The notes under the pieces: model-generated | The model's database searches: none | What the model was told of the DNA's origin: nothing | Seen by the model: only the letters and a program-made list of their open reading frames with translations | Source of the DNA: Gammaproteobacteria bacterium | Lineage (GTDB): Bacteria > Pseudomonadota > Gammaproteobacteria > Comchoanobacterales > Comchoanobacteraceae | DNA length: 28,373 nt | Assembly: GCA_029243665.1 (NCBI GenBank) | Contig: JAQWRO010000084.1 | Coordinates: 1 to 28,373, forward strand | Reading direction: 5' to 3' | Shown: in pieces, positions 16,893 through 23,836 of the stretch | Layout of the letters: each line of letters begins with the position of its first letter | How positions within the stretch are numbered: the stretch's first letter is position 1 | Program-made: the position numbers and the translations under genes

Positions 16893-17645
16893 CTAAAATT
16901 GGTGTAAGATTTCGTTTATTGCGGTTTTTTGTTTTGTTTCTAAAGTAACTTTTTTCACGATGATGGCAGCATTTAAATGGCAGTTGCCTAATGCTGAAGG
17001 TACGCTACCTGGCACAACAACAGAACCAGAGGGGATATGGTTAAGAAATTTATTTTCGTTCCTGTCATAAATCTTTGTGGATTGACCTAATTTAGTGCCC
17101 ATGCCAATTACACTGCCTTCACCAATAATAATGCCTTCTGCAATTTCACATCGGGCGCCAATAAAACAATGGTCCTCAATGATTGTTGGATTTGCTTGTA
17201 GTGGCTCCAAAACCCCTCCAATGCCTGTGCCGCCACCAACATGAACATGGTTGCCAATTTGTGCGCAGCTGCCGATCGTACATTGTGCATCAATCATGCT
17301 ATTGCTGCCAACATAGGCGCCTATGTTGATGAAGCAGGGCATAAGAACTGTTTTAGGCGCAATGAATGCACCATATCTAACTGTTGCTCCAGGGACAATG
17401 CGAATATTTAAAGCATCAATTGCTTCTTTAGACATGTCAGAAAACTTTAAAGGTACTTTATCGAAATATGTATTGGGAAATGCATTGGTATGCATCATAG
17501 GCTGGATTTTAAAGTAGTCTAAAATGGCTTGTTTGGCTTCTTTGTCAACAAGCCATTTATTATTTATTTTGTTAGCTATTTTTCTCTTGCCACAATTGAT
17601 TGCTTCTAAAATTGATAGTGTGTTTTTGATTTGTGTATCGTTCAT
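16893..17645 (-). CDS. dapD: 2,3,4,5-tetrahydropyridine-2,6-dicarboxylate N-succinyltransferase
   Basis: DapD succinylates tetrahydrodipicolinate in the succinylase route to meso-diaminopimelate and lysine. The C-terminal two thirds is a left-handed beta-helix of hexapeptide repeats. It has VLMPCFINIGAYVG, IGSCAQIG, VGGGTGIGGVLEPLQA and IIEDHCFIGARCE. The ending GSVVVPGSVPSALG and AAIIVKKV also fits DapD closely. At 250 residues it is about 24 shorter than E. coli DapD (274), all from the N-terminus, and NKWLVDKEAK aligns with the E. coli equivalent, so the core is whole. It implies that the organism still makes diaminopimelate for peptidoglycan. It is divergent from the tRNA-Pro gene. Confidence 0.96.
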   Translation of the reverse strand: MNDTQIKNTLSILEAINCGKRKIANKINNKWLVDKEAKQAILDYFKIQPMMHTNAFPNTYFDKVPLKFSDMSKEAIDALNIRIVPGATVRYGAFIAPKTVLMPCFINIGAYVGSNSMIDAQCTIGSCAQIGNHVHVGGGTGIGGVLEPLQANPTIIEDHCFIGARCEIAEGIIIGEGSVIGMGTKLGQSTKIYDRNENKFLNHIPSGSVVVPGSVPSALGNCHLNAAIIVKKVTLETKQKTAINEILHQF

Positions 17646-17699
17646 GCTATAAAATTTATCATCTATGGTTCTTTATCGCAATTGATTTTAGTCAAGTGC

Positions 17700-17727
17700 T
17701 TGTCTTTTTTATATCATTTGTTATAAT
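17700..17727 (+). promoter_or_regulatory. Promoter of tRNA-Pro/tRNA-Arg
   Basis: TTGTCT (17700-17705, 4 of 6 to the -35 consensus) is followed after 16 bases by a perfect TATAAT (17722-17727). Transcription would start near 17734, three bases before tRNA-Pro. The two tRNA genes are 5 bases apart and are surely one transcript. Confidence 0.6.
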
Positions 17728-17736
17728 CACTTCATT

Positions 17737-17810
17737 CGGGGTATAGCGCAGCCTGGTAGCGCGCCTGCTTTGGGAGCAGGATGTCGGGGGTTCAAATCCC
17801 TCTACCCCGA
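17737..17810 (+). tRNA. tRNA-Pro(TGG)
   Basis: Acceptor arms CGGGGTA and TACCCCG pair fully, with C1-G72 as in bacterial tRNA-Pro and A as discriminator. The anticodon stem CCTGC/GCAGG encloses TTTGGGA, giving anticodon TGG. The T arm has GGTTCAAATCC. No CCA follows (the next bases are AAA), so the CCA end must be added by enzyme. Confidence 0.97.
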
Positions 17811-17815
17811 AAAGT

Positions 17816-17892
17816 GCGTCCGTAGCTCAGCTGGATAGAGCAACAGCCTTCTAAGCTGTGGGTCACAGGTTCGAATCCTGTCGGACGTGCCA
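17816..17892 (+). tRNA. tRNA-Arg(TCT)
   Basis: Acceptor GCGTCCG pairs with CGGACGT, with G1-U72 as a wobble pair, then discriminator G and an encoded CCA (17890-17892). The anticodon stem ACAGC/GCTGT encloses CTTCTAA, giving anticodon TCT, which reads AGA/AGG. The D arm AGCTCAGCTGGATAGAGC and T arm GGTTCGAATCC are standard. It is the only one of the four tRNA genes here with an encoded CCA. Confidence 0.97.
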
Positions 17893-17906
17893 AATCTGAT
17901 TGATCA

Positions 17907-19508
17907 TTAAATATTTGGTCTTGTTTCTAAAATATCCGGTAAGTCGTTGGCAATTAATATTGTATCATTTTTCATTAAATGTTTGCTAAGCCATTTTTGA
18001 GCATCAGCAAAGCTAAATGCCTTTAGAATGTTTTGATTTTCTTTTTTAAGTAATTCTGCTGTTCTTACGAATGTATCAATTCTTTGTGGGGCAACAATGA
18101 TGAGTATATCGACATGTAGCATAGCGTATTTTGCTATTTTTGCATGAACTTCATCGTGTTGGTCACCAAGTTCAATAATTCCAGGCGTTATCAATATTTT
18201 TCGACCTTTTTTGTGGTTGCCAAATTGACTTAATAAATCAATGCCCTGTTTAAAACCCTCTGGATTGGCATTGAATCCATCATTGATCCAGGTCACATGG
18301 TTGGTGTCTTGGTTGACTTCTAGTCTTGCTGAAACTTGTTTGAGAGAATAAAGCGCGCTTTTGATTAGTTCCATGGGAGCGCCTAGTTTTCTGGCGATTG
18401 TAACGGCAAGAACGATATTGTCAGCTTGGTGTAAACCATAGATTGGGGCTTTGATTTCTGTGGTCGTGTCGTTTTCCTTGATATGGACTGTAATGCCTTC
18501 AACAGTTTGTTCTTTTTTAAGGCAAACTAAAGGAGTAATCATTAGGTTAGATTTTATATACTTCTTAAATGCATCTAGTTTAGATAATTCTTTTGGAAAG
18601 CTGAAGCCTATATGGTTTTTGTTCGCTTCAATGGCTGCTAATAATTCAGATTTTCCGGTGGCAATGTTTTCCATGGTGCCAAAGCGTTCTAGATGGCATG
18701 GGCCAATAGAGGTAACTGCACCAATGCTTGGGGGGGTTAGGGCGCATAACTTGGCAATAGAGCCCGTATGGTATGCGCCCATTTCAACAATAAAAAAATG
18801 ATGGTTTTGTTTGAGTTTATTTTGGATGACATGACAAATGCCCATTGGGGTGTTTACGCTTCCAGGAGTATATAAAGTTGGCTTATACTTGCTTAAAATA
18901 TGGCCGAGGATATGTTTCATGGATGTTTTTCCATATGATCCCGTAATTCCAATGATTATTGGGTCTAGTGTGTTAAGCGTTTCTTTTGCTAATTTTAAAT
19001 ATTTTCTTTGTATCAAAGTTTCAAGTGGCAAGGTTATTAGGTTTCCGATTGCCAAAGCAAATGGTGCGCTTTGGATGATTAAAATGAGTGTGGTTAATTT
19101 GAAGTCGTTATTGATAATGATTGGGATGTAAAGCAAAAGGCTAATGCTTAATATCCTTAACGCACGATGTGTCATCACTAAGCGTTTTTTTGCATATTTT
19201 AAAGGTGATTTTTGCATGGTCGAAAGTAAAAGAATTGCAAAAAAAATTATAATTTTTTGAACAATGTTATTTGGGTCAATACCCATTAACCAACTAACTG
19301 TCATGCTAGTCAAAATGGCAGTGGTCATGTATCTATCAAAAGCTCTATTTTTAAAAAACCAACTCATAAATCTGCTTGTGCTGTAGGTGTCCTGTTGTAG
19401 GACGTGAAGATAGGTCAGTAGTCTTTTAAAGATAGCAAAGCTAACGATTGTATTAAAAAAATTATTAAAGTTAAATATTGTGGCTAATAATGTAAAGCCT
19501 GTGTTCAT
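17907..19508 (-). CDS. Membrane-anchored Mur ligase family protein (MurF-like)
   Basis: The protein (533 residues) joins an N-terminal membrane region to a MurF-like ligase. Residues 1-165 hold about four hydrophobic segments (near 8-30, 62-75 with 84-97, 117-132, 138-160) in place of the usual UDP-MurNAc-tripeptide binding domain. The ligase core begins with the P-loop GITGSYGKTS (187-196), then VEMGAYHTG (241-249) and HLERFGTMENIATGKSELL (272-290). MurF-type motifs follow: WINDGFNANP (407-416) and GIIELGDQHDEVH (443-455). Its ATG overlaps the hydrolase stop (ATGA), so the two are coupled, and a Ddl-like gene lies divergently beyond the hydrolase. A MurF-type reaction, joining a D-Ala-D-X dipeptide or similar group to a carrier, is inferred. 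A housekeeping MurF is usually in the dcw cluster and about 450 residues, without membrane spans. Confidence 0.85.
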   Translation of the reverse strand: MNTGFTLLATIFNFNNFFNTIVSFAIFKRLLTYLHVLQQDTYSTSRFMSWFFKNRAFDRYMTTAILTSMTVSWLMGIDPNNIVQKIIIFFAILLLSTMQKSPLKYAKKRLVMTHRALRILSISLLLYIPIIINNDFKLTTLILIIQSAPFALAIGNLITLPLETLIQRKYLKLAKETLNTLDPIIIGITGSYGKTSMKHILGHILSKYKPTLYTPGSVNTPMGICHVIQNKLKQNHHFFIVEMGAYHTGSIAKLCALTPPSIGAVTSIGPCHLERFGTMENIATGKSELLAAIEANKNHIGFSFPKELSKLDAFKKYIKSNLMITPLVCLKKEQTVEGITVHIKENDTTTEIKAPIYGLHQADNIVLAVTIARKLGAPMELIKSALYSLKQVSARLEVNQDTNHVTWINDGFNANPEGFKQGIDLLSQFGNHKKGRKILITPGIIELGDQHDEVHAKIAKYAMLHVDILIIVAPQRIDTFVRTAELLKKENQNILKAFSFADAQKWLSKHLMKNDTILIANDLPDILETRPNI

Positions 19509-20272
19509 GAATGAAGTTCCTCAGTATATTTAATTAAGTTGTAAATCAATTGATGTTGTCCATGGGTTAGAATGGTGTAGTGGTCAAAATGCTTTAGTAC
19601 CTTGCTGGTAACTCTCTTGCAGTGCATTTTGAAGTATTTTTCTAACTGAGGTGGCGTTGCTTTGTCATTTTCAGCAAACATGAGCTTGACAGGCATCTTA
19701 AGTGACTTAAGTGGTATGCTAGAGTCTTCATTAACCCATTTAACAAATAGATTTCTCATCGTTCCAGCGTTTAAATAATCTTGGCTAGCAAAAAAGGGTA
19801 GAATAATTTTCTTAGGGATGCCAAATAGAATAAATGTTTTGTATATTGTCTGCTTAAGTTTGCGAGGGATGCTTTGGATGCTTAAGGTTTTATTTCTATT
19901 AAATGGTGGACAAATCAAAAAAAGTGCTTTGATCTTTTCAGGGTGTCGTTTACCCATATGTGCACCGATTCGACAGCCAAATGAATGGCCAATCCAAATG
20001 ATAGGTTTGTCAATTTTTTCTATGATACTATCAATTATGTTTAGGTATGTATCAATGTCAATTGTTGCGCTAGATGAGCAGGTATCGCTATGAGCTGGTA
20101 AATCAACTAAATATTGGTCGCCTAAGTCTGTTACTTGTGAGGCAATGGATTGAAGGTCTTCATGCGTTCGCATCCAGCCATGTGCCCATACAAATGCTAT
20201 TTTTGAGGGTTTAGATGCTTTGATTTGTTTAATGTTGATCAGTTTTTTGGATTTATCAGTATTTGATGTCAT
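19505..20272 (-). CDS. Alpha/beta hydrolase
   Basis: The 255-residue protein has an alpha/beta hydrolase fold. The oxyanion-region motif is WAHGW (29-33), the nucleophile elbow GHSFG (95-99) gives Ser97, the acid is probably Asp203 in FAENDKATPP, and the base is His231 in HFDHYTIL. No signal peptide is visible, so it acts in the cytoplasm. It lies upstream of the MurF-like gene with an ATGA overlap, and divergent from the Ddl-like gene across about 133 bases. The substrate cannot be read from sequence. The context suggests an ester or amide linked to the wall precursor pathway, but this is inference. Confidence 0.85.
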   Translation of the reverse strand: MTSNTDKSKKLINIKQIKASKPSKIAFVWAHGWMRTHEDLQSIASQVTDLGDQYLVDLPAHSDTCSSSATIDIDTYLNIIDSIIEKIDKPIIWIGHSFGCRIGAHMGKRHPEKIKALFLICPPFNRNKTLSIQSIPRKLKQTIYKTFILFGIPKKIILPFFASQDYLNAGTMRNLFVKWVNEDSSIPLKSLKMPVKLMFAENDKATPPQLEKYFKMHCKRVTSKVLKHFDHYTILTHGQHQLIYNLIKYTEELHS

Positions 20273-20348
20273 ACCACAATCGTATCTAATTTTTTTTAAA
20301 ATACCAAGGTTTTAAAGTTCATGTGCTTAAAACAAACTTAATTATATA

Positions 20349-20378
20349 TTGCGGAAGATTGTCGGATTAACTTATGAT
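20349..20378 (+). promoter_or_regulatory. Candidate promoter for the Ddl-like gene
   Basis: TTGCGG (20349-20354) is separated by 18 bases from TATGAT (20373-20378, 5 of 6 to TATAAT). The start would be near 20385, giving a leader of about 20 bases to ATG 20406. This placement argues against the in-frame TTG at 20349 as a start, because that codon would lie in the -35 element. Confidence 0.3.
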
Positions 20379-20405
20379 GTAGGCAGGGAACGAAAGATAA
20401 AACAG

Positions 20406-21551
20406 ATGAGTCAAAGAAAAGTAGCCATTTTATTTGGTGGTGTATCACCAGAGCACGATGTCAGTATTTTAACGGGAGTTCAGGCTTTTTATGCCCTTGA
20501 TCAAACACGTTACGAGGCAATCCCGGTATACATTGATCAAAATGGTCGATGGTGGTTTGGGCATGCTTTAATCGAAAACCATAATGAAATTGTCAATGGA
20601 TGTCGTTTTAGTGGAGTGAAAGAAGTAAGTCTTGGCCAGGGTGGACTCTATGCAGGTGGCAAGCGTATTATGATCGTAGATGTCTGTTTGATTGCGCTTC
20701 ATGGCGGTGATGGTGAGGATGGTACCATTCAGGGTTTGTGCGAGATGAATCAAATGCCATATACAGGCATGCGTCGGACTGGTGCTACAATAGCTATGAA
20801 CAAGTGGCTTACCAAGAAAACATTGAGTGCGCAGGGCGTGGATGTTTTGCCAGACCATCTGTTTCGAAAATCACCAAACAATGCTCATTATACAATAGAT
20901 CAGCTTAAATCATTTAAGATAAACTACCCTGTTTGCGTCAAGCCTTGCTCATTAGGAAGCAGTGTGGGTGTTGGTTTTGCGGATGACGTTGAGACGCTGC
21001 ATGCTTTGATGTTAGATTTGTTTGATCATGATGAGGCTGTCTTAGTTGAGCCTGCTGTTCAGTCTCTCAAAGAATTTAATGTTTCTGTTTTAAAAAATGA
21101 CAAAGGATTAATTGAGTTATCAGCAATTGAGTCACCAAAAACTGAGGCTTGGTTAGATTTTAATCAAAAGTACTGTCAGGGCGGTGGGTCAAAAAAACAA
21201 TCTGCTCATGGCCTGATAAACCTATCAAGAGATTTTTCACCTAAAATGCCAAAAGCAATGCAAGATGCGATAATTGATTCAGCAAAAATTGCTTTTAAGT
21301 CACTCGGTGGTTTTGGCGCGCCCCGTATTGATTTTATTGCAGATATGTCACAAGAAAGAATTTGGTTCAATGAAATTAATGCCAACCCAGGATCTTTTGG
21401 GTACTACTTGTGGGCAGCAAAAAATCAGTGCCATGGCTATGTTTGGTTGTTAAACCATTTGCTGGATGAGGCAATTGAAGCATTTTTGATGGATGTTCAG
21501 AAAAGTCCTGTTCCCAAATCTGCTCGATTGTTTAAGCGAAACTCAGCTTGA
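20406..21551 (+). CDS. D-alanine--D-alanine ligase family ATP-grasp protein
   Basis: The 381-residue protein has the Ddl plan: FGGVSPEHDVSILTG (10-24), LHGGDGEDGTIQGLCEMNQM (98-117) then PYTG (118-121), MNKWLTKK (131-138) and YPVCVKPCSLGSSVGVG (174-190). The metal-binding end is IDFIAD...NEINANPGSFGYYLWA (308-337). Canonical Ddl has EINT-PG-T-S-P in this last region, so NEINANPGSFGYYLW marks a different subgroup, as does an insert near 255-282 (GGGSKK...LSRDFSP). I choose ATG 20406 over the in-frame TTG at 20349, which adds 19 unconserved residues. It lies opposite the hydrolase/MurF-like pair. The likely role is D-Ala-D-Ala or D-Ala-D-X dipeptide synthesis. Whether it is the cell's only Ddl cannot be told here. 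Confidence 0.88.
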   Translation: MSQRKVAILFGGVSPEHDVSILTGVQAFYALDQTRYEAIPVYIDQNGRWWFGHALIENHNEIVNGCRFSGVKEVSLGQGGLYAGGKRIMIVDVCLIALHGGDGEDGTIQGLCEMNQMPYTGMRRTGATIAMNKWLTKKTLSAQGVDVLPDHLFRKSPNNAHYTIDQLKSFKINYPVCVKPCSLGSSVGVGFADDVETLHALMLDLFDHDEAVLVEPAVQSLKEFNVSVLKNDKGLIELSAIESPKTEAWLDFNQKYCQGGGSKKQSAHGLINLSRDFSPKMPKAMQDAIIDSAKIAFKSLGGFGAPRIDFIADMSQERIWFNEINANPGSFGYYLWAAKNQCHGYVWLLNHLLDEAIEAFLMDVQKSPVPKSARLFKRNSA

Positions 21552-21566
21552 CTATGCTGATTTTTT
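21543..21566 (+). terminator. Weak intrinsic terminator after the Ddl-like gene
   Basis: TCAGC (21543-21547) pairs with GCTGA (21556-21560) around an 8-base loop and is followed by T6 (21561-21566). The stop codon (21549-21551) lies in the loop. The 5-bp stem is short, so efficiency may be low; part of the -35 of the following tRNA-His promoter overlaps it. Confidence 0.35.
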
Positions 21567-21576
21567 CGTGTTCAAT
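21548..21576 (+). promoter_or_regulatory. Candidate promoter of tRNA-His
   Basis: TTGACT (21548-21553, 5 of 6) and TTCAAT (21571-21576, 4 of 6) are 17 bases apart. Transcription would start near 21583, five bases before tRNA-His. It overlaps the end of the Ddl-like gene. Confidence 0.4.
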
Positions 21577-21587
21577 TTAAGAGTCAT

Positions 21588-21661
21588 GGTGAGCGTAGCT
21601 CAGTAGGTAGAGCCCCGGATTGTGATTCCGGTTGTCGTGGGTTCGAGTCCCATCGTTCACC
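21588..21661 (+). tRNA. tRNA-His(GTG)
   Basis: The acceptor GTGAGCG pairs with CGTTCAC, with one G-U pair. The extra G-1 typical of tRNA-His is encoded (21588) and faces C73 (21661). The anticodon stem CCGGA/TCCGG encloses TTGTGAT, giving anticodon GTG. The bases after C73 are CAT, so a full CCA is not encoded. Confidence 0.96.
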
Positions 21662-21697
21662 CATCTTGCTTTGGTAATTATTTTGGCAACGCGATGT

Positions 21698-21726
21698 TTG
21701 TATTTATCGATATTTGTTGCTAATAT
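21698..21726 (+). promoter_or_regulatory. Possible promoter of tRNA-Leu
   Basis: TTGTAT (21698-21703) and TAATAT (21721-21726) are 17 bases apart, each 4 of 6 to consensus. A start near 21733 would suit the tRNA-Leu 5' end at 21740. Co-transcription with tRNA-His, which ends 78 bases upstream, is the alternative. Confidence 0.3.
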
Positions 21727-21739
21727 TACCTAAGTATCT

Positions 21740-21821
<82 letters not shown>

Positions 21822-21849
21822 TTCATTTCAAAGGCTATGAGAGAAATAA

Positions 21850-23163
21850 ATGAGTTCATTAAATAAAAACGGTTTAAAATGTACTGCCCAACTTGATGTG
21901 AGTGCAGACGTTGCCGATAAAATACGTCAACAAAAAATTGAAGAGCTAAAGAAAAATATACAAGTTCCTGGTTACAGACCCAATAAAGTACCAAACTCAT
22001 ATATTATCAAACGATTTGGTGATAATCTTGATAAAGACGTTTTAGAAGAAGTGATCAACAAATCGTTTGGTGAGCTTTTGGCTGAACATAAAGTTGTGCC
22101 AGCTCATGAGCCAAAGGAAACCGTTGAATCTAAAGAAATTGGTAAACCAATCAAAATTACATATGAGTTCGAATGTTTACCACAATTTAAATTGGTTGGT
22201 AAGGAAGACATGCAATTGGAGAAACCAGTTGTTGCCGCAAACGATGATTTAATTGAGAAAGAAATCGAATCATTGAAAAAAGAGTTTCCTGTCTGGGCAG
22301 CTACTAAGGATGTTGCTAAAGAAGGGGATAAAATCAAAATCAGCTACAAATGTAAAGTTGATGATAAGCCATTCAATGACGATGAGTTAATGAAAGCGGA
22401 AGCTGTTTTAGGTAAAGAGACATTATATCCTGACTTAGAGAAGAAGCTTGCTGGATTGAAATCGGGTGATGTTAAAAAAATTGATGTAAAATTCCAAAAA
22501 GATTATCCAAACCCAAGCTTAGCTGACAAGCAAGCTGAGTTTGATGTCACAGTGACTGAAGTAGAAAAAAGTAGTCCTACCAAATTAGATGAGGCATTTA
22601 TTGAAAGAGCACTTGGGCAAAAGAAAACAGAAGAAGAATTTAGAACAATTATCAAAGAACGTATTGAGAAACAAATTAAGGATATGCTTGATGTTGTAAT
22701 GGTAGAACGTCTGCAGGATTGCATCATCGAAAAGTATAATTTTGATTTGCCTGAAGCGCTATTTAAGAATGAACTTGAAGCTCGTGCTGGTAGTAAACCT
22801 GACGATGAAAAAGAAAAAATGCTTGCGTTGAAGATTGACAGCAAAGACAAAGACATCGTGGACATTGTGAAGGCACTGCGTTTAGGTCTCGTGGCTGCTC
22901 AGTATTCTGAGGAAAATAGTATTGAAATCTCTGAGAAAGAGCTAGCGGACTTTATTGTTGCTTTTGCATCTAGTTCAGGTCAGTCAGAAGAATTTCTAAG
23001 ATGGTTCATTGAGGATGAGCGTCGTGTGATGGATGCAAGAAACCGTTTGTTACATCAAAAATCAGTCGAGCATATGATTGAAGCATACTCAAAAGATGGC
23101 AAGGAAATGAAGATGCCTGCCCTGGAAAAGTTAGCAAAGGAAATACAAAGTAAGGAGAGTTAA
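21850..23163 (+). CDS. tig: Trigger factor, ribosome-associated chaperone
   Basis: Trigger factor binds at the ribosome exit tunnel and shields new chains; it also has a peptidyl-prolyl isomerase domain. The 437-residue length fits (E. coli 432). The order is an N-terminal ribosome-binding domain (1 to about 115), a PPIase-like domain (about 150-245) and the C-terminal helical chaperone domain. The ribosome-docking signature, usually GFRxGKxP, reads GYRPNKVP (41-48), with Tyr for Phe and Asn for Gly. GAGAG at 21839-21843 gives a ribosome binding site 6 bases before ATG. clpP starts 1 base after the stop, and clpX and lon follow, which is the usual order. Confidence 0.96.
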   Translation: MSSLNKNGLKCTAQLDVSADVADKIRQQKIEELKKNIQVPGYRPNKVPNSYIIKRFGDNLDKDVLEEVINKSFGELLAEHKVVPAHEPKETVESKEIGKPIKITYEFECLPQFKLVGKEDMQLEKPVVAANDDLIEKEIESLKKEFPVWAATKDVAKEGDKIKISYKCKVDDKPFNDDELMKAEAVLGKETLYPDLEKKLAGLKSGDVKKIDVKFQKDYPNPSLADKQAEFDVTVTEVEKSSPTKLDEAFIERALGQKKTEEEFRTIIKERIEKQIKDMLDVVMVERLQDCIIEKYNFDLPEALFKNELEARAGSKPDDEKEKMLALKIDSKDKDIVDIVKALRLGLVAAQYSEENSIEISEKELADFIVAFASSSGQSEEFLRWFIEDERRVMDARNRLLHQKSVEHMIEAYSKDGKEMKMPALEKLAKEIQSKES

Positions 23164-23164
23164 A

Positions 23165-23761
23165 ATGGCTTATAACGGACATTTAGTACCAACAGTTATT
23201 GAAAGTACAGCAAAAGGAGAGCGCGCCTTTGATATTTATTCACGGTTGTTAAAAGAGCGAATCATTTTTTTGGTTGGTGAAATTGAACAGCATATGGCGA
23301 ATTTAGTTGTTGCTCAGCTACTCTTTTTAGAGTCAGAAGATTCGAATAAAGACATCTCGCTTTACATCAATTCACCAGGTGGTGTGGTTAGTGCAGGTTT
23401 AGCAATTTACGATACCATGCGTTTTATCAAACCAGATGTGAGTACATTGTGTATTGGTCAAGCTGCAAGTGCAGGTGCGCTATTGCTCTGTTCTGGTACA
23501 AAAGGTAAAAGGCATTGTTTGCCTCATGCAACTGTGATGATCCATCAAGTTTTAGGTGGTTATCAAGGTCAGGGGTCAGACATTGAGATACACGCCAAAG
23601 AAACTATGCGCATCGGTTCTCTTGTCACGCAAATTATTGCAGACAATGCCGGAAAACCAGTTAGTGTGATCAAAAAAGATACTGATAGAGATAATTTCAT
23701 GACGGCGCAAGAGTCAGTTGAATATGGTCTGATTGATTCTGTGATTGAGAAAAGAGCTTGA
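23165..23761 (+). CDS. clpP: ATP-dependent Clp protease proteolytic subunit
   Basis: ClpP forms the 14-subunit proteolytic barrel that works with ClpX. The 198-residue protein has the catalytic triad Ser102 (GQAASAG, 98-104), His127 (MIHQVLGG, 125-132) and Asp176 (DTDRDNF). YINSPGGVVSAGLAIYD (67-83) lies on the chamber wall. A strong ribosome binding site, GGAGAG, sits at the end of tig. Most ClpPs have MIHQPLGG; here Val replaces Pro. A short leader before YNGHLVPTVIE is consistent with the cleaved propeptide of E. coli ClpP. Confidence 0.98.
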   Translation: MAYNGHLVPTVIESTAKGERAFDIYSRLLKERIIFLVGEIEQHMANLVVAQLLFLESEDSNKDISLYINSPGGVVSAGLAIYDTMRFIKPDVSTLCIGQAASAGALLLCSGTKGKRHCLPHATVMIHQVLGGYQGQGSDIEIHAKETMRIGSLVTQIIADNAGKPVSVIKKDTDRDNFMTAQESVEYGLIDSVIEKRA

Positions 23762-23799
23762 ATTTTAAATTTTTAGCCCTATATCTACTAATATACAAG

Positions 23800-23825
23800 T
23801 TGATTAAGTTATTATAAGTAATCAA
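23800..23825 (+). promoter_or_regulatory. Inverted repeat overlapping the clpX ribosome binding site
   Basis: TTGATTA (23800-23806) and TAATCAA (23819-23825) are perfect reverse complements 12 bases apart. The right arm overlaps the first bases of the ribosome binding site AAGGAG (23824-23829), and the spacer contains TATAAG (23813-23818). It could be an operator for a clpX-lon promoter or an RNA hairpin that occludes translation. A chance 7-bp repeat in AT-rich DNA is possible. Confidence 0.25.
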
Positions 23826-23836
23826 GGAGCTTTGTT

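Noticed and set aside
17737..17892. tRNA pair as an integration site for a mobile island
   Set aside because: No integrase, direct repeat of a tRNA end or foreign gene block is visible beside it.
18451..18801. 116-codon plus-strand frame inside the MurF-like gene
   Set aside because: It is wholly antisense to a well-supported ligase core and has no recognisable features.
20349..20405. In-frame TTG extension of the Ddl-like gene (19 extra residues)
   Set aside because: The extra residues have no Ddl counterpart, and the TTG lies within the candidate -35; ATG 20406 gives the family's normal N-terminus.
22503..22865. 120-codon open frame on the minus strand inside tig
   Set aside because: Ser-rich composition and full overlap with a clear trigger factor gene show it is an antisense shadow.
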